Part shown: one piece after another, positions 8,748 through 18,300 of the stretch
How the letters are laid out: each line of letters opens with the position of its first letter
How positions within the stretch are numbered: position 1 is the stretch's first letter
From: Marinagarivorans cellulosilyticus
GTDB taxonomy: Bacteria > Pseudomonadota > Gammaproteobacteria > Pseudomonadales > Cellvibrionaceae
DNA: 64,000 nt
Direction of reading: 5' to 3'
Assembly (NCBI RefSeq): GCF_021655555.1
Contig: NZ_AP023086.1
Span: 2,014,685 to 2,078,684 of the forward strand
Notes under the pieces: generated by a model
The model's input: the letters and a program-made list of their open reading frames with translations, nothing else
The model's database searches: none
What the model was told of the DNA's origin: nothing
Program-made: the position numbers and the translations under genes

Positions 8748-9305
8748 ATGAGTAAATCATTAATCGCCAAAGAAGCTGCTTACGCCAAATTATTGCAGCG
8801 CATACCTGCTATTGTTGATGCGCTAGGTGCTAAGCAGCCGCAGGCGCCAGAGAATTTTATTCAATGGTTAAAAGATGCCGAGCATAATTTGCAGGAATTT
8901 AATGCTCCTGAAGTCTCAGAAATTGCAGCTATACGCAGTAAGCTTTATGTTAATCATTATAAAAGTGTAACGCGCAAGGAGCAGCAAAGAGCTTGCTGTG
9001 AGAATTTACCGGATGCTCAGGTAGTGATTTTCCGGCTTTACGAAGAGGTTAGCACTCCAATTAAAGAGGCTAAAAAGCTACTGGCCCCCATGCTGGCCGC
9101 TGTAGCGCAAAGCGGAGCAGTTACTTATGGTGTGAGTGATAACTTTCAAATTTTTATTGAAAAGCTTAGTCAAATATTAAATCAGCACGAACAATTAAAG
9201 ACGAGCATGGTGCATGTCAACGCGTTACTACCGGCGCACGATTGTTTATGGTTGTTGGCTGATATGGTCGATTTAGAAGTTTGGCCAAGGCCTAAGGCGG
9301 CTTAA
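8748..9305 (+). CDS. Hypothetical protein, DUF2589-operon gene 3
   Basis: A 185-residue, largely helical soluble protein with no signal peptide or known motif. Its GGAG ribosome binding site overlaps the stop of the preceding gene, so translation is probably coupled. The C-terminal half contains a conserved-looking Trp/Leu-rich segment (DCLWLLADMVDLEVWPRP). The stop codon TAA (9303-9305) is also the last part of TTAA, directly abutting repeat element A1, so the element landed exactly at the end of the gene without altering it. Confidence 0.72.
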   Translation: MSKSLIAKEAAYAKLLQRIPAIVDALGAKQPQAPENFIQWLKDAEHNLQEFNAPEVSEIAAIRSKLYVNHYKSVTRKEQQRACCENLPDAQVVIFRLYEEVSTPIKEAKKLLAPMLAAVAQSGAVTYGVSDNFQIFIEKLSQILNQHEQLKTSMVHVNALLPAHDCLWLLADMVDLEVWPRPKAA

Positions 9306-9474
9306 GGGCAGCTCAAAAATACATTTTCTCGCGATAGCCGCTTTAGGTTTTTGATCCTCGATAGCTGCTCCTCGACATTGTGCAATGTCTAATGAGGGGC
9401 TCCTGTCCCGTGCGTTATTCTAATCAGCCGCGCTGTCTGTGCTCTCACAAAAAAATACTATTTTTGTGGAGCCT
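9306..9474 (+). repeat. Family A inverted-repeat element (MITE-like), copy A1
   Basis: About 169 bases with imperfect terminal inverted repeats: left GGGCAGCTCAAAAATA, right end (reverse complement) AGGCTCCACAAAAATAGTA. TTAA occurs on both sides (9302-9305 and 9475-9478), consistent with a 4-base target duplication. Inside are CGCGATAGCCGC, GCTCCTCGACATT, GCAATGTCTAATGA and GTTATTCTAATCAGCCGC, all found again at 30963, 46624 or 47192. It has no coding capacity. Confidence 0.65.
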
Positions 9475-9503
9475 TTAATACATTCCGGTACGTTTTGATT
9501 AGC

Positions 9504-9540
9504 TATAAAAAAGCCGGCGCCCAATTGCTGGGGCCGGCTT
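9504..9540 (-). terminator. Terminator of the GH5 gene
   Basis: AAGCCGGC (9511-9518) pairs with GCCGGCTT (9533-9540) with further GCCC/GGG pairing inside; on the minus strand it is followed by TTTTTTATA. It lies about 40 bases after the GH5 stop. Confidence 0.85.
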
Positions 9541-9577
9541 CGCGCTTTTTAGGTGTTTAGTTTAAGATTGGCTGGGT

Positions 9578-11815
9578 TTATTGGTAGGGCGCTTTATTCC
9601 AGCTATCCCAATTGTCCCAATTTTCGAGAATGTCCATCACGAGATTGCCTGACTCGGTAAGATCGCCAGTGCTCCAGTTGCCGTAAAAGTCGCTGCCTAA
9701 ATTTAAAATAGACGAGCCGTGTTTATCGCTGGCTGGGTTGGTGCGCTCTTTGGTGAGGTTATCGACCAGTGCCCAGTTGGCGTGGCTGATATTGTTTTCG
9801 TGTAGGAAGTCCATCCAAATCAATGTTTCCCTTGCGTTGGCGTTACCGGTGCCTGCTGCTGCCACGGTGCCCCATTCGGTTACAAATAGCGCGGCTTTTT
9901 TCTCTATGGCCGTGCGGGCGAAGCTGCGAATGTCGTCGCGGTGCGTATCGGCATAAAAGTGCAAGGTGTACGCGATGTTGGTGCCGTTAATGGGATCGTT
10001 AGCGGCTTCGTCAACGCGTTGCGACCAGTTGCGCGTGCCTACAATAATTAAATTGTCGGGGTCGATCGTGCGGATGGTGTTAATTACGCCTTCGGCATAA
10101 GGCTTGATGCTACCACTCCAGTTTTCGTCTAATGGCTCGTTAAATATTTCGTAAATAACATTATTGTAGCTACCGTATTTTTCGGCCATTTCTTTAAAGA
10201 ATGCAGTTGGGTTGCGCGCTGGGTTTGTTGGATCCGATTTAATGATATGTGCGTGCCAATCAATAATTACATACATATCGTTTTCGATGGCGGCATTAAC
10301 GACTTCAAACAATTTTAAGCGATGGCTCCAAAAATCATCAAAATAGCTGCCGTAGTCGTCGGTGCCGAAGGCTACACGAATGAGTTTTGCATTCCAGTTG
10401 TCTTTTAAAGATTTAACGGTTTCTTTGGTGTAAAAACCCGAGCCGCCCCAGCCAAAGTTGCTCCAAAATAAACTGACTCCGGCAATACTTTTAGCTTCGC
10501 CACCAAATAGTACTTGGCCGTCGGCAACGCTAATAGCGGGGAGCTGTGTCGGTGCGGTTGGCGCCGTAAAGGTGTAGTTGGTGGGGGTTAGGTTTTGGCC
10601 GGTATCTACATCGCTTAAAGTAAAGTGGTCGAGGTTCATAACGCCGCCGCCAAATACCGCGCGGAAACAAACCGTTTGCTCACCCTCAATTGGGCTGTTT
10701 AAACGGAAAGATACGTTATCGAAGTTTTCGTAGGCACCGGTGCTGGTGGTTTCGAATTCGCCAATATTGGTGCCTTGCTCTGGGTTGTTTGCGGCAGGGT
10801 CTTCTGTGATGGCGGCGCTATCTAAATAAACAGCAACGCGGCCGATGGAGTCGTGCAGGCGGCCATAGCGTAAATTTAGGCTTTTAACGCCAGTCAGGTT
10901 GACGTTGTCGAAGCAGGCGTAGTTGCCGGCTTCAAAGCCGCCTAAATAAAATTCTGGGCTACCGTAGCGCATTACGCCTTTGGATTTATTGGGGTTGTAG
11001 TCGTTATCGTCAATAACCGTGCCCAGCATGTTGCCGCCGCCGGTGGAGCTGGCCGCGCTAGAGCTGGTTGCTTGGCTGCTAGAGGTTGCGGTGTTGTCCG
11101 CTTCGGAAATCTCGATGTAGTTAAGGTTAGATGCCGCGCCTGTGAAGGTGACGGTGAGTACATTGGCGCCGCCGCTAATGCTAACGCCGCGCAAGGTAGT
11201 AGAGCCGTATGTTTCCCAGCCTTGGGCTGCAGTGCTGAGCGCACCTAAACTGCTGCCGTTAAGGGTGAGTGTTTGGGTGGCGTCGCTGCCGGTATCCGAT
11301 GCGGTGCGCAGGGTAATGTCGTATTCGCCAGCGGGAATGTCGATGGGGTATTGAACGTACTCGCCCTCTATGGTGTAGCCGATGGCGCAAATGCCATTTT
11401 GGTCGGTTACATTTACAAGGTCCATCAATGCGGCGCCACCTTCGGCGCAAATGCCGGTAGCGGTGCCTTCGCGGGTGCCGGGTGTAGCTTCGTTAAAGTT
11501 TACGCGGTCGTAATCTTGCGCTTGAATGCGCAGTGTTTCGAACGGGCCCGCAGCAGAGCTGGCGCTGGATTCAATGCTGCTAGAGGTCGTTATTGGCGCG
11601 CTGCTTGCAGGCGATGAGCTAATTGTAATGCTGGATGAGCTTACCGCTAAGGATGAGCTTGAAGACGCTTCGCTCGAAATGGCAGAGCTTGTTGTTTCGG
11701 ATGAGCTGCTGTTATTGCCGGCAACGCAGGCGGCTAAGGTTGTGCTCGCAGAGGCTATTATCGCCAGACGGCAAAATCCTCTTAGTAATGGTTTTGTAGG
11801 TGTTTTGTTGCTCAC
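9578..11815 (-). CDS. Secreted modular GH5 endoglucanase lipoprotein with two CBM-like modules
   Basis: A 745-residue lipoprotein starting at GTG (11815), with GAGGGGA upstream. The signal ends in TTLAAC (Cys30). Next come a long Ser-rich linker (about 35-90), a CBM6-type module (about 93-240, starting LRIQAQDYD), a second Ser linker, another beta-sandwich module (about 260-400) and a GH5 catalytic domain (about 425-740). The GH5 acid/base lies in YEIFNEP (Glu560) and the nucleophile in FVTEWGT (Glu647); HAH and LHFYA motifs are also present, so it should be active. GH5 enzymes of this type cleave beta-1,4-glucans such as cellulose by a retaining mechanism. The lipid anchor suggests outer-membrane attachment. 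It is monocistronic with its own terminator. Confidence 0.93.
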   Translation of the reverse strand: MSNKTPTKPLLRGFCRLAIIASASTTLAACVAGNNSSSSETTSSAISSEASSSSSLAVSSSSITISSSPASSAPITTSSSIESSASSAAGPFETLRIQAQDYDRVNFNEATPGTREGTATGICAEGGAALMDLVNVTDQNGICAIGYTIEGEYVQYPIDIPAGEYDITLRTASDTGSDATQTLTLNGSSLGALSTAAQGWETYGSTTLRGVSISGGANVLTVTFTGAASNLNYIEISEADNTATSSSQATSSSAASSTGGGNMLGTVIDDNDYNPNKSKGVMRYGSPEFYLGGFEAGNYACFDNVNLTGVKSLNLRYGRLHDSIGRVAVYLDSAAITEDPAANNPEQGTNIGEFETTSTGAYENFDNVSFRLNSPIEGEQTVCFRAVFGGGVMNLDHFTLSDVDTGQNLTPTNYTFTAPTAPTQLPAISVADGQVLFGGEAKSIAGVSLFWSNFGWGGSGFYTKETVKSLKDNWNAKLIRVAFGTDDYGSYFDDFWSHRLKLFEVVNAAIENDMYVIIDWHAHIIKSDPTNPARNPTAFFKEMAEKYGSYNNVIYEIFNEPLDENWSGSIKPYAEGVINTIRTIDPDNLIIVGTRNWSQRVDEAANDPINGTNIAYTLHFYADTHRDDIRSFARTAIEKKAALFVTEWGTVAAAGTGNANARETLIWMDFLHENNISHANWALVDNLTKERTNPASDKHGSSILNLGSDFYGNWSTGDLTESGNLVMDILENWDNWDSWNKAPYQ

Positions 11816-12251
11816 TGTGGTCGTCCCCTCGTGAGAGCCATTGGCAGGCTCAATCTCACTTATTAATGCTGTGTTATATTTTTATTGTGCGCGGGCAGGA
11901 GCAGGGCGGGTGTTCAGATGGCTAGCGCCGCAACTGCCAAGCAGCGGCGAAATTGTACCACGGTGTCAGACTTTAATTTTTATTCTCCGTTATTTGGCAA
12001 TTCGTTCGTCTGTTTTTAGTGTGATATGACTATCAAAAAATCACTAATATGGCGCCTGTATTTTCACTGATGTTGCCGTTTTGAGCACTAGTTGGCAGTG
12101 CTTATATTGTAAACATGGGCATTGCGATGCTAACCACACTGCTCGGGGCAAGGGTGTGCAGGGGCAAAATGTGCAGGCGCCGCTTATGGGTTTATTCGTT
12201 ATGCTGGGCAGTTGCCTAGAAGTGCTTGCGTTGGCGGCCAAGTTAAAACGC
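11816..12251. other. Intergenic region upstream of the GH5 gene
   Basis: Presumed promoter region for the GH5 gene on the minus strand. No clear operator seen. A short Cys-containing plus-strand frame (12081-12272) lacks a ribosome binding site and is listed among rejected items. Confidence 0.4.
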
Positions 12252-12294
12252 AAAAAGGCAGGCAAAAATTAAAGAATCTTTTGCCTGCCTTTTT
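12252..12294 (-). terminator. Terminator of the P450 gene (16-bp perfect stem)
   Basis: AAAAAGGCAGGCAAAA (12252-12267) is perfectly complementary to 12279-12294, with an 11-base loop. The A/T ends give T tracts on both strands, so it can act in both directions. It starts 28 bases after the P450 stop. Confidence 0.9.
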
Positions 12295-12321
12295 ATAAAA
12301 TCTGTTGCTTAAATTGGGGTG

Positions 12322-13761
12322 TTACGCGGGTGCGGCTTCCACCTTAGCGGCAGGCTGTGATGTACCGTAAGTGGCTTTTTGTTTAATGGCATCAACAATA
12401 AGGTTGTCGGGCATTACAGCAAAGCGATAACAGCTGTTCACAGGCTTGCCGCCATTATTCAGCTCTATTTTAAAATCGCGCAGTAATTCAATAAGCGTAA
12501 TCTTTTGCTCAATTAACGACAGCTGCATACCTGGGCACAAGCGTGCGCCGCCGCCAAAAGGGGCAAGTTCTATGGCCGATTGCTTTTTTTGTTCGGCTGT
12601 AAAGTTTAGCCAGCGTTCGGGTATAAATTTTTCGGGGTTGGGAAATAGCTCGGTATTATGGGCGCCGCTATTCAGTAATAGCACTACGGTTGTGCCGGCG
12701 GGAATATGGTGGCCTAAAATGATTTCGTCGCTTAATGGCTCTAAAAATAGAAAAGACGCGGTTGGTTGCATACGCATAGATTCTTGGCACGCAGCAAAGG
12801 TGAGCGGGAAATTATCAAGGCTTTCCCACGTTAGTTTGCCATCGGCAGGGTAGTGGGCGGCAATCTCGTTTTGTACTTTTTCTTGCAGTGGTAAATCTTG
12901 CGACAAAAAATACAATGTCCAGGCTAGTGTATTAGCCGTGGTGTCCTCCCCTGCCAGCAGTAGTGTTAGCACATTACCGTATATCACGTCATCAGAATAC
13001 GGCTGGCCATCCGGATCTTTGGCTAGCAGCAGCGCGTCGAGAATATTATTTGTCGTATCAGTACTTTTAAGTTCATGCTTGCGGGTATTGATAAAGTTTT
13101 GTATTTCAGTGCGTGTAATGGCTAATGACTTTTCAAGCTGTTTATCTTGCGCCGATTTAAAATAACGCCAGTAAGGAATGGGGGATTTTGTTCGCCGGCC
13201 AATATTTGAAAAAATAAAACTTAAATGGCCTTGTAAGTCGGCGTTGTCGTTGGCTAAGGTATTTAAATCGTAGCCAAAGGCGAGTTCAGAGGTAATATCG
13301 ACCAAAAGTTTTTTTAATAAAGCTTGAATGTCGATTTGTTCAGGCTGTTGCGCAACCACATCGCGAAAGCGTTGAGTGATTTTGTGAATCGTGGGCAGCA
13401 TGCGTTTAATATGGCTGGGTTTGAATACAGGGTTCATTAATTGACGGTATTCTTTCCACTGTTTCCCCTCTGCAGAAAAAACACCGTGCAGCCCCATTTC
13501 TTTAAAAACAGATTCCATCTGGTTAACGCGGCGATAGTGTGATGGCCGTTGTTTTAAAATGGTTTGCACTGTTGCTGGCTGGGATATAACCACTAAGGGC
13601 TTTGTTAGCATGCGAACCTTAAAAATATCGCCTAATTCACTAGCTTTAGCATAAAGGTAGGTGTGTAGTTGTTCGGGCTGGAAATTACCTAAACTGCCTT
13701 TTAACCAGTGCTCTTTGGGCGATGGAAGGGCGCTAATCTTTTTTATTGTTGTAGGTGTCAT
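12322..13761 (-). CDS. Cytochrome P450 monooxygenase
   Basis: A 479-residue haem-thiolate oxygenase. Family marks are all present: the I-helix oxygen-activation motif AGEDTT, the K-helix ExxR (ESMR), the PERW meander motif and the haem-binding FGGGARLCPG with the Cys ligand at about residue 409. I prefer ATG 13761 over an ATG at 13779 because AAGG lies 8 bases upstream; the product has no membrane anchor, as usual for bacterial P450s. The substrate cannot be predicted: class and length resemble bacterial P450s acting on fatty acids or terpenoids. No ferredoxin or reductase gene is adjacent, so electron partners must be encoded elsewhere. Confidence 0.95.
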   Translation of the reverse strand: MTPTTIKKISALPSPKEHWLKGSLGNFQPEQLHTYLYAKASELGDIFKVRMLTKPLVVISQPATVQTILKQRPSHYRRVNQMESVFKEMGLHGVFSAEGKQWKEYRQLMNPVFKPSHIKRMLPTIHKITQRFRDVVAQQPEQIDIQALLKKLLVDITSELAFGYDLNTLANDNADLQGHLSFIFSNIGRRTKSPIPYWRYFKSAQDKQLEKSLAITRTEIQNFINTRKHELKSTDTTNNILDALLLAKDPDGQPYSDDVIYGNVLTLLLAGEDTTANTLAWTLYFLSQDLPLQEKVQNEIAAHYPADGKLTWESLDNFPLTFAACQESMRMQPTASFLFLEPLSDEIILGHHIPAGTTVVLLLNSGAHNTELFPNPEKFIPERWLNFTAEQKKQSAIELAPFGGGARLCPGMQLSLIEQKITLIELLRDFKIELNNGGKPVNSCYRFAVMPDNLIVDAIKQKATYGTSQPAAKVEAAPA

Positions 13762-13905
13762 TATGATGGCCTTAGTCATTCAAACGCATGTTTACATTTT
13801 GAAATAATCACATGTTATTTAATGTTGGCCAGTGTAAGCGAAACTAATCGAAGCGTTAATGGTTTTGTTTGTTTTCTGGGTTTTATGCTGTGGCAGCAAA
13901 TTATT

Positions 13906-14310
13906 TTAACTTTTGCTGCAGCCTCCATAGTTTAGCCCGTTGGTGGGGCAATAACTGTTACCACTACTCCAATCTGCTTGGTTGTCTTGCCCTAGGTGAT
14001 AAGTGAATGTTGCTGGAGTGCCCGTTCGCGAGTAGTGCTGTAGGCCAGCTTTAGCGGAGCCGTAGGCGCTATTGTGGGAAAACTGCGGGCATATCATTCC
14101 TGTTTCCCAAGCCCCAGGACCGGAGACCATTGCCCATGTTACAAAGCTCTTATCATGAGTGTCAGAGGTGTAAGTGCCCGTCTCCCCGTTAGCCAGGGTA
14201 TCCCCTACATTTAAGTTACTAAAAGCCCCGCAGCGAATATCCGTACAGGCAACGGCATGGCCTGTGTTGTTAACAATAATCAGTATTACTCTTGTGTCCA
14301 TAAGGTACAT
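13906..14310 (-). CDS. Small Cys- and Gly-rich protein, unrecognised
   Basis: A 134-residue protein with an N-terminal beta-like stretch (RVILIIVNNTG), several Cys (VACTDIRC, MICPQF, SYCPTN, GGCSKS) and many aromatic and small residues. It has no cleavable signal peptide. The overall look (beta-strand opening 'IIVNNTG', then Gly/Thr/Trp-rich segments) recalls small beta-sandwich proteins such as aegerolysin or crystal-toxin-like families, but I cannot assign it. ATG at 14310 or 14301 is possible; neither has a good ribosome binding site. It lies alone between the P450 and lipocalin genes. A 9-G run is located just downstream (14419-14427) in the gap before blc. Confidence 0.6.
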   Translation of the reverse strand: MYLMDTRVILIIVNNTGHAVACTDIRCGAFSNLNVGDTLANGETGTYTSDTHDKSFVTWAMVSGPGAWETGMICPQFSHNSAYGSAKAGLQHYSRTGTPATFTYHLGQDNQADWSSGNSYCPTNGLNYGGCSKS

Positions 14311-14447
14311 CTATAACGTCAATGGTTTACCTGCATAAATAACAAGATACGCCATCTCGAAGCATAATCGTATTACCTGATATTACGGCGTTGAGTACTT
14401 ATTAAGCGAAGTGTTTGAGGGGGGGGGCTGTTAAGGTGTCATATGTT

Positions 14448-14984
14448 TTACAGCCTCGAATGCTCCACCTTTATAACGGCCTCAGTATCAAACCCTAATC
14501 GCTCGGCCTTTTGAATCAGGCTGGAATAAACAGTATCGTTAAGCGCGGGTGTGCGGGCGAGTATCCATAGGTAATCGGTATTTGGCCCCGTGACCAAGGC
14601 ATAGCTGTAGTCGTCGGCTAGTTCGGCCACAATATAGCTGCCGTAAAAGGGGCCAAAAAAGGAGACTTTAAGGTGACCAACATCGCGTGCTGCAACGAAT
14701 TTGGCTTTGCCTTTGGCTTCATCCCACTGCTGGTTTTTGGTGTTATAGCCGCGGTTCAAAACTTCGATACTGCCATCTTTGTTTAGGCGGTAATCCGCCG
14801 TTACATCTTGCATATTCCTTTCAAAGCGATGATCTAGGCGGGCAATTTCGTACCATTTCCCCAAGTAGCGTTGCGCCTCAAAATTTTGTACGGGTGTTAC
14901 TCCCTCAGGAATACTCGAGCAGCTGGATAAAAGCAAACAAGCAAGGGTGAAGGTGAGTGTACGTAGCTGGCTTATCGCGTTCAT
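14448..14984 (-). CDS. blc: Outer-membrane lipocalin Blc
   Basis: A 178-residue lipoprotein with signal ending LLLSSC. It carries the lipocalin hallmark GKWYEIARLDHRFER (about residues 42-56), the second structurally conserved region (GPNTDYLWILAR) and the family's length. Bacterial lipocalins bind fatty acids or lysophospholipids at the outer membrane and are often induced in stationary phase or by envelope stress. The gene stands alone; no terminator with a T tract was seen. Confidence 0.93.
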   Translation of the reverse strand: MNAISQLRTLTFTLACLLLSSCSSIPEGVTPVQNFEAQRYLGKWYEIARLDHRFERNMQDVTADYRLNKDGSIEVLNRGYNTKNQQWDEAKGKAKFVAARDVGHLKVSFFGPFYGSYIVAELADDYSYALVTGPNTDYLWILARTPALNDTVYSSLIQKAERLGFDTEAVIKVEHSRL

Positions 14985-15394
14985 AACGTTAACTCTTATT
15001 AAAAATAAAGGTTTAGCAGTTTATTACGCTTATGTCGTAAAAATGGATTGTCGTTGTTATTTTGTTTGTGTGTTATTTAATGCGCTGGCCTGCACTTTTC
15101 TATCGACGAATTGAGTATTTTTTTCGAGTTTTAATAATTGGATAGGAAATTGCTAATGCCCTTGGCATATAAAGCCTTTTGGGGTCGTTTTGTAAACGTT
15201 GTCGACATTAATTTGTCATGCGCGGGTTGCATGATCATTAATTATTGTGTTCGCAGCGCCTTATTAAAATGCGGCCGCCGCGAGTGTGATAAGGGCTAAA
15301 CAGAATTGATTGTTGCGCGCGTCGTGTTTTTACCGAGCTACAACAAGGCTCCCCTCAGATTTAATACGTGAGATGTTACTTTATGGAAATAACA
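14985..15394. other. Divergent intergenic region between blc and the giant oxidase gene
   Basis: No gene seen. TGTAAACGTT (15191-15200) followed by GTCGACA resembles half of a LacI-type operator and shares TGTAAACG with the dyad at 56034-56067. The rest is AT-rich and likely holds both promoters. Confidence 0.35.
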
Positions 15395-18300
15395 ATGAAA
15401 GCTGTATGCGGTTTTGTCTTATCCGCATTGGCGGGTATTGCAAATGCAGGCCCCTTTGACGGCCCAGAAATAGCGGGTGAGTGGAGCCCCCTGTATGACG
15501 GCGATATCATTGCTGTGCATATGGTGATGATGCCCACAGGTAAGGTGCTTACCTACGAGGAGGGCGGCCAGGGGGCGCCGGTTGTTGATGAAATTCGCAT
15601 TTGGGACCCGGTAACGCTGGAGCTCACTACGCCCACATTTCCGCCGTACGATTTATTCTGCTCGGGGCATTCGGTGTTACCCGATGGGCGAATTTTTATA
15701 CAGGGTGGGCAAGATGGCGGTGATGCCATTGGTGAAGCACGCGCCACCATTTACGACCCCTTTACGGATACTTGGGACGATACCATCCCTAAAATGAATG
15801 CTGGCCGCTGGTATTCAACCAATACCATTTTGCCTAATGGCGACGTATTGGTGCTTAACGGCGCTATTGATTCTTATGCCAATAAAAACCTATTGCCCCA
15901 AATCTGGGAGTTGCAAACAAACACTTGGCGCAACTTGGTGAATGCCGAAGAAGCTGCGCCAATGGGGTTAGATTTTTACCCGCGTATGTTTGTTGCTCCA
16001 GATGGCCGCGTTTTTAAAGCTGGCCCAGATCGCGATTCCTGGTTTTTAGATACCGCAGGTACAGGCCAGTGGACTCGCGGCCCTAACATGAACTGGGATG
16101 GCGGCGGCAATGGCTTTCGCGGTTACAGCTCTACCGTGATGTACGACGAAGGCAAAATTATGACCGTTGGCGGTGGCGAGCAACCGCCAACAGCAACGGC
16201 CGAAATTATCGACCTCAACGATGCCAACCCACAGTGGCAATATGCTGCGCCAATGAACCACGCCCGCCGGCATTTAACGGCAACCTTATTGGCAGATGGC
16301 ACGGTATTGGTTACCGGAGGTACGGCTTCGCCGGGTTTCAATAACGGTGCCGATGCCGTGCGTATCGCCGAAATTTGGGACCCAGAGACCAACGTTTGGA
16401 GCGAAATGGCGCCGCAAACCAATGCCCGTGTTTACCACTCAACGGCAGTGTTGCTGCCCGATGGCCGCGTTCAAATTGGTGGCGGTGGCCGCCCAGCGGC
16501 TGATGGCGGCATTGATAACCCTAACTTAGAAATTTACTCGCCGCCTTATTTATTCAAAGGGCCGCGCCCAGTGATTATTGCTGCGCCAGAGGCGGTGTCT
16601 TTTGCCGAAACCTTTGATGTCGAAATCAATAATCCCGAGAACATAACCGGCGTTAATTTAATTCGCTTAGGTGCCACTACGCATGCCTTTAACCAAACCC
16701 AATCTATTAATAAGTTGGATTGGACGGTCACACCTAATGGCTTGTCGGTAACGGCACCGGCAGACCCTAACCGCGCACAGCCGGGTTATTACATGCTGTT
16801 TGTGTTAGATGATGGCGTGCCCTCGGTGGCTAAAATGGTGAAATTTGGCGATGCCGAGGTACCTTCGGTGCCTACGGCGTTAGCGAGCGCAAGCGTTACG
16901 CCTACCAGTGTGGCTTTATCGTGGGCGGGCTCGCAAGACAATATCGCGGTGGCGTCTTATAACATCTATCGCGATGGGACTTACGCTGCCAATGTTCAGG
17001 GCACTACAGCGACGATCACCGGTTTATTTAGCGCTACCCAATACAGCTTTACCGTGGCTGCCGTCGATTTGTTTGGGAACGAATCCAGCGAAAGTTCGCC
17101 ACTTATTGTGCAAACCGCCCAGCCAGGCCAAAACCCGCCCAATGCTGTTGCCGGCGCCGATCAAGTAGCGGCGGTGAATATTAATTTCACCTTGGATGGA
17201 ACGGCATCTAGCGATATTGATGGTCAGCTACTGACTTACGAATGGTCTTTAAATGGCGCGTTGGTTGGCACCACACCGGTACTGCAAGAATCACTGGGTA
17301 TTGCTGGAACCTATATTTATACCTTGAGCGTTTCTGATGGTACGTTGGTGGATTCTGACCAAGTAACTATTACCGTCGTTGATGCCATTAACATGCTGGA
17401 TAACGGCGACTTTAGCGACGGCCTTGCGGGCTGGACGGCCGAAGCCATGCAAGGTGGCCAGGCGCAGTTTACGGTGGCAAATGGCGAGTTACACGCTGCG
17501 GTGGATGCGCCGGGCGATGCTTATTGGTCGTTACAGTTATTTCAGCCTAAAGCATTTATCGCCGGCGAAACCTATACCTTAGATTTTGATGCTCGCACCG
17601 ATGTAGGCCCGCGCACCTTTACCTTAATGATCGAGCACAACGGCGGCGATTACACCAAATATTTAATTGAAGAAGTTACCATTACCCAAACCCAAGGCAT
17701 GCAGCACTTTAGCTATGAGTGGGTACAAGGCGCTGATGACGACAATGTAAAAGTTGGTTTTTATTTGGGTGATGCCGGTGTTAGCGACATTTGGTTCGAC
17801 AATATGTTTTTGCGTCGCGGTGCTGCTGTAAATAGCGCGCCGTTGGCCAATGCCGGTAATGACTTAACGGGTTTTGTTGACGACCTCATAACGCTAGACG
17901 GCACGGCCTCGCAGGATGCCGACAACGGCCCAGCCGCACTGACGTATTTCTGGAGTCAAACCGCAGGCCCCGTAGCCACATTGAATAATGACACTAGCGC
18001 AACGCCCAGCTTCACTCCCAGCCAAGTCGGTAATTATGTTTTTAGTTTGGTGGTAAACGACGGTGAGCTAGATTCTGCCCTCGACGAAGTGTTGGTGGCG
18101 GTTGGCGAAGTACCCAACGAGCAGCCCATAGCGCGCGCCGGCTCAGACCGCATGGCAACCGTTGGCGATACTATTGCTCTTGATGGTTCTTTATCTAACG
18201 ATGTCGATAACGGCCCAGATGCGTTAACTTATTTATGGTCTTTGCAGGGTGGCCCGAGTGCGACCTTAAGCGCAACGGATATTGCTAACCCCAGCTTTAC

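Noticed and set aside
10972..11834. Several long frames opposite the Ser-rich linkers of the GH5 gene (also opposite 59003 and 28522 genes)
   Set aside because: Antisense of repetitive Ser codons gives long open frames; no ribosome binding sites or protein-like features.
12081..12272. 63-residue plus-strand frame with CLYCKHGHC and a hydrophobic segment
   Set aside because: TTG start without ribosome binding site, and its stop lies inside the P450 terminator hairpin; probably chance, though a small zinc-type protein cannot be excluded.
14419..14427. Run of nine G, possible phase-variable tract
   Set aside because: It lies between genes, downstream of 13906 and after the lipocalin stop, where slippage would not alter a frame or an obvious promoter.
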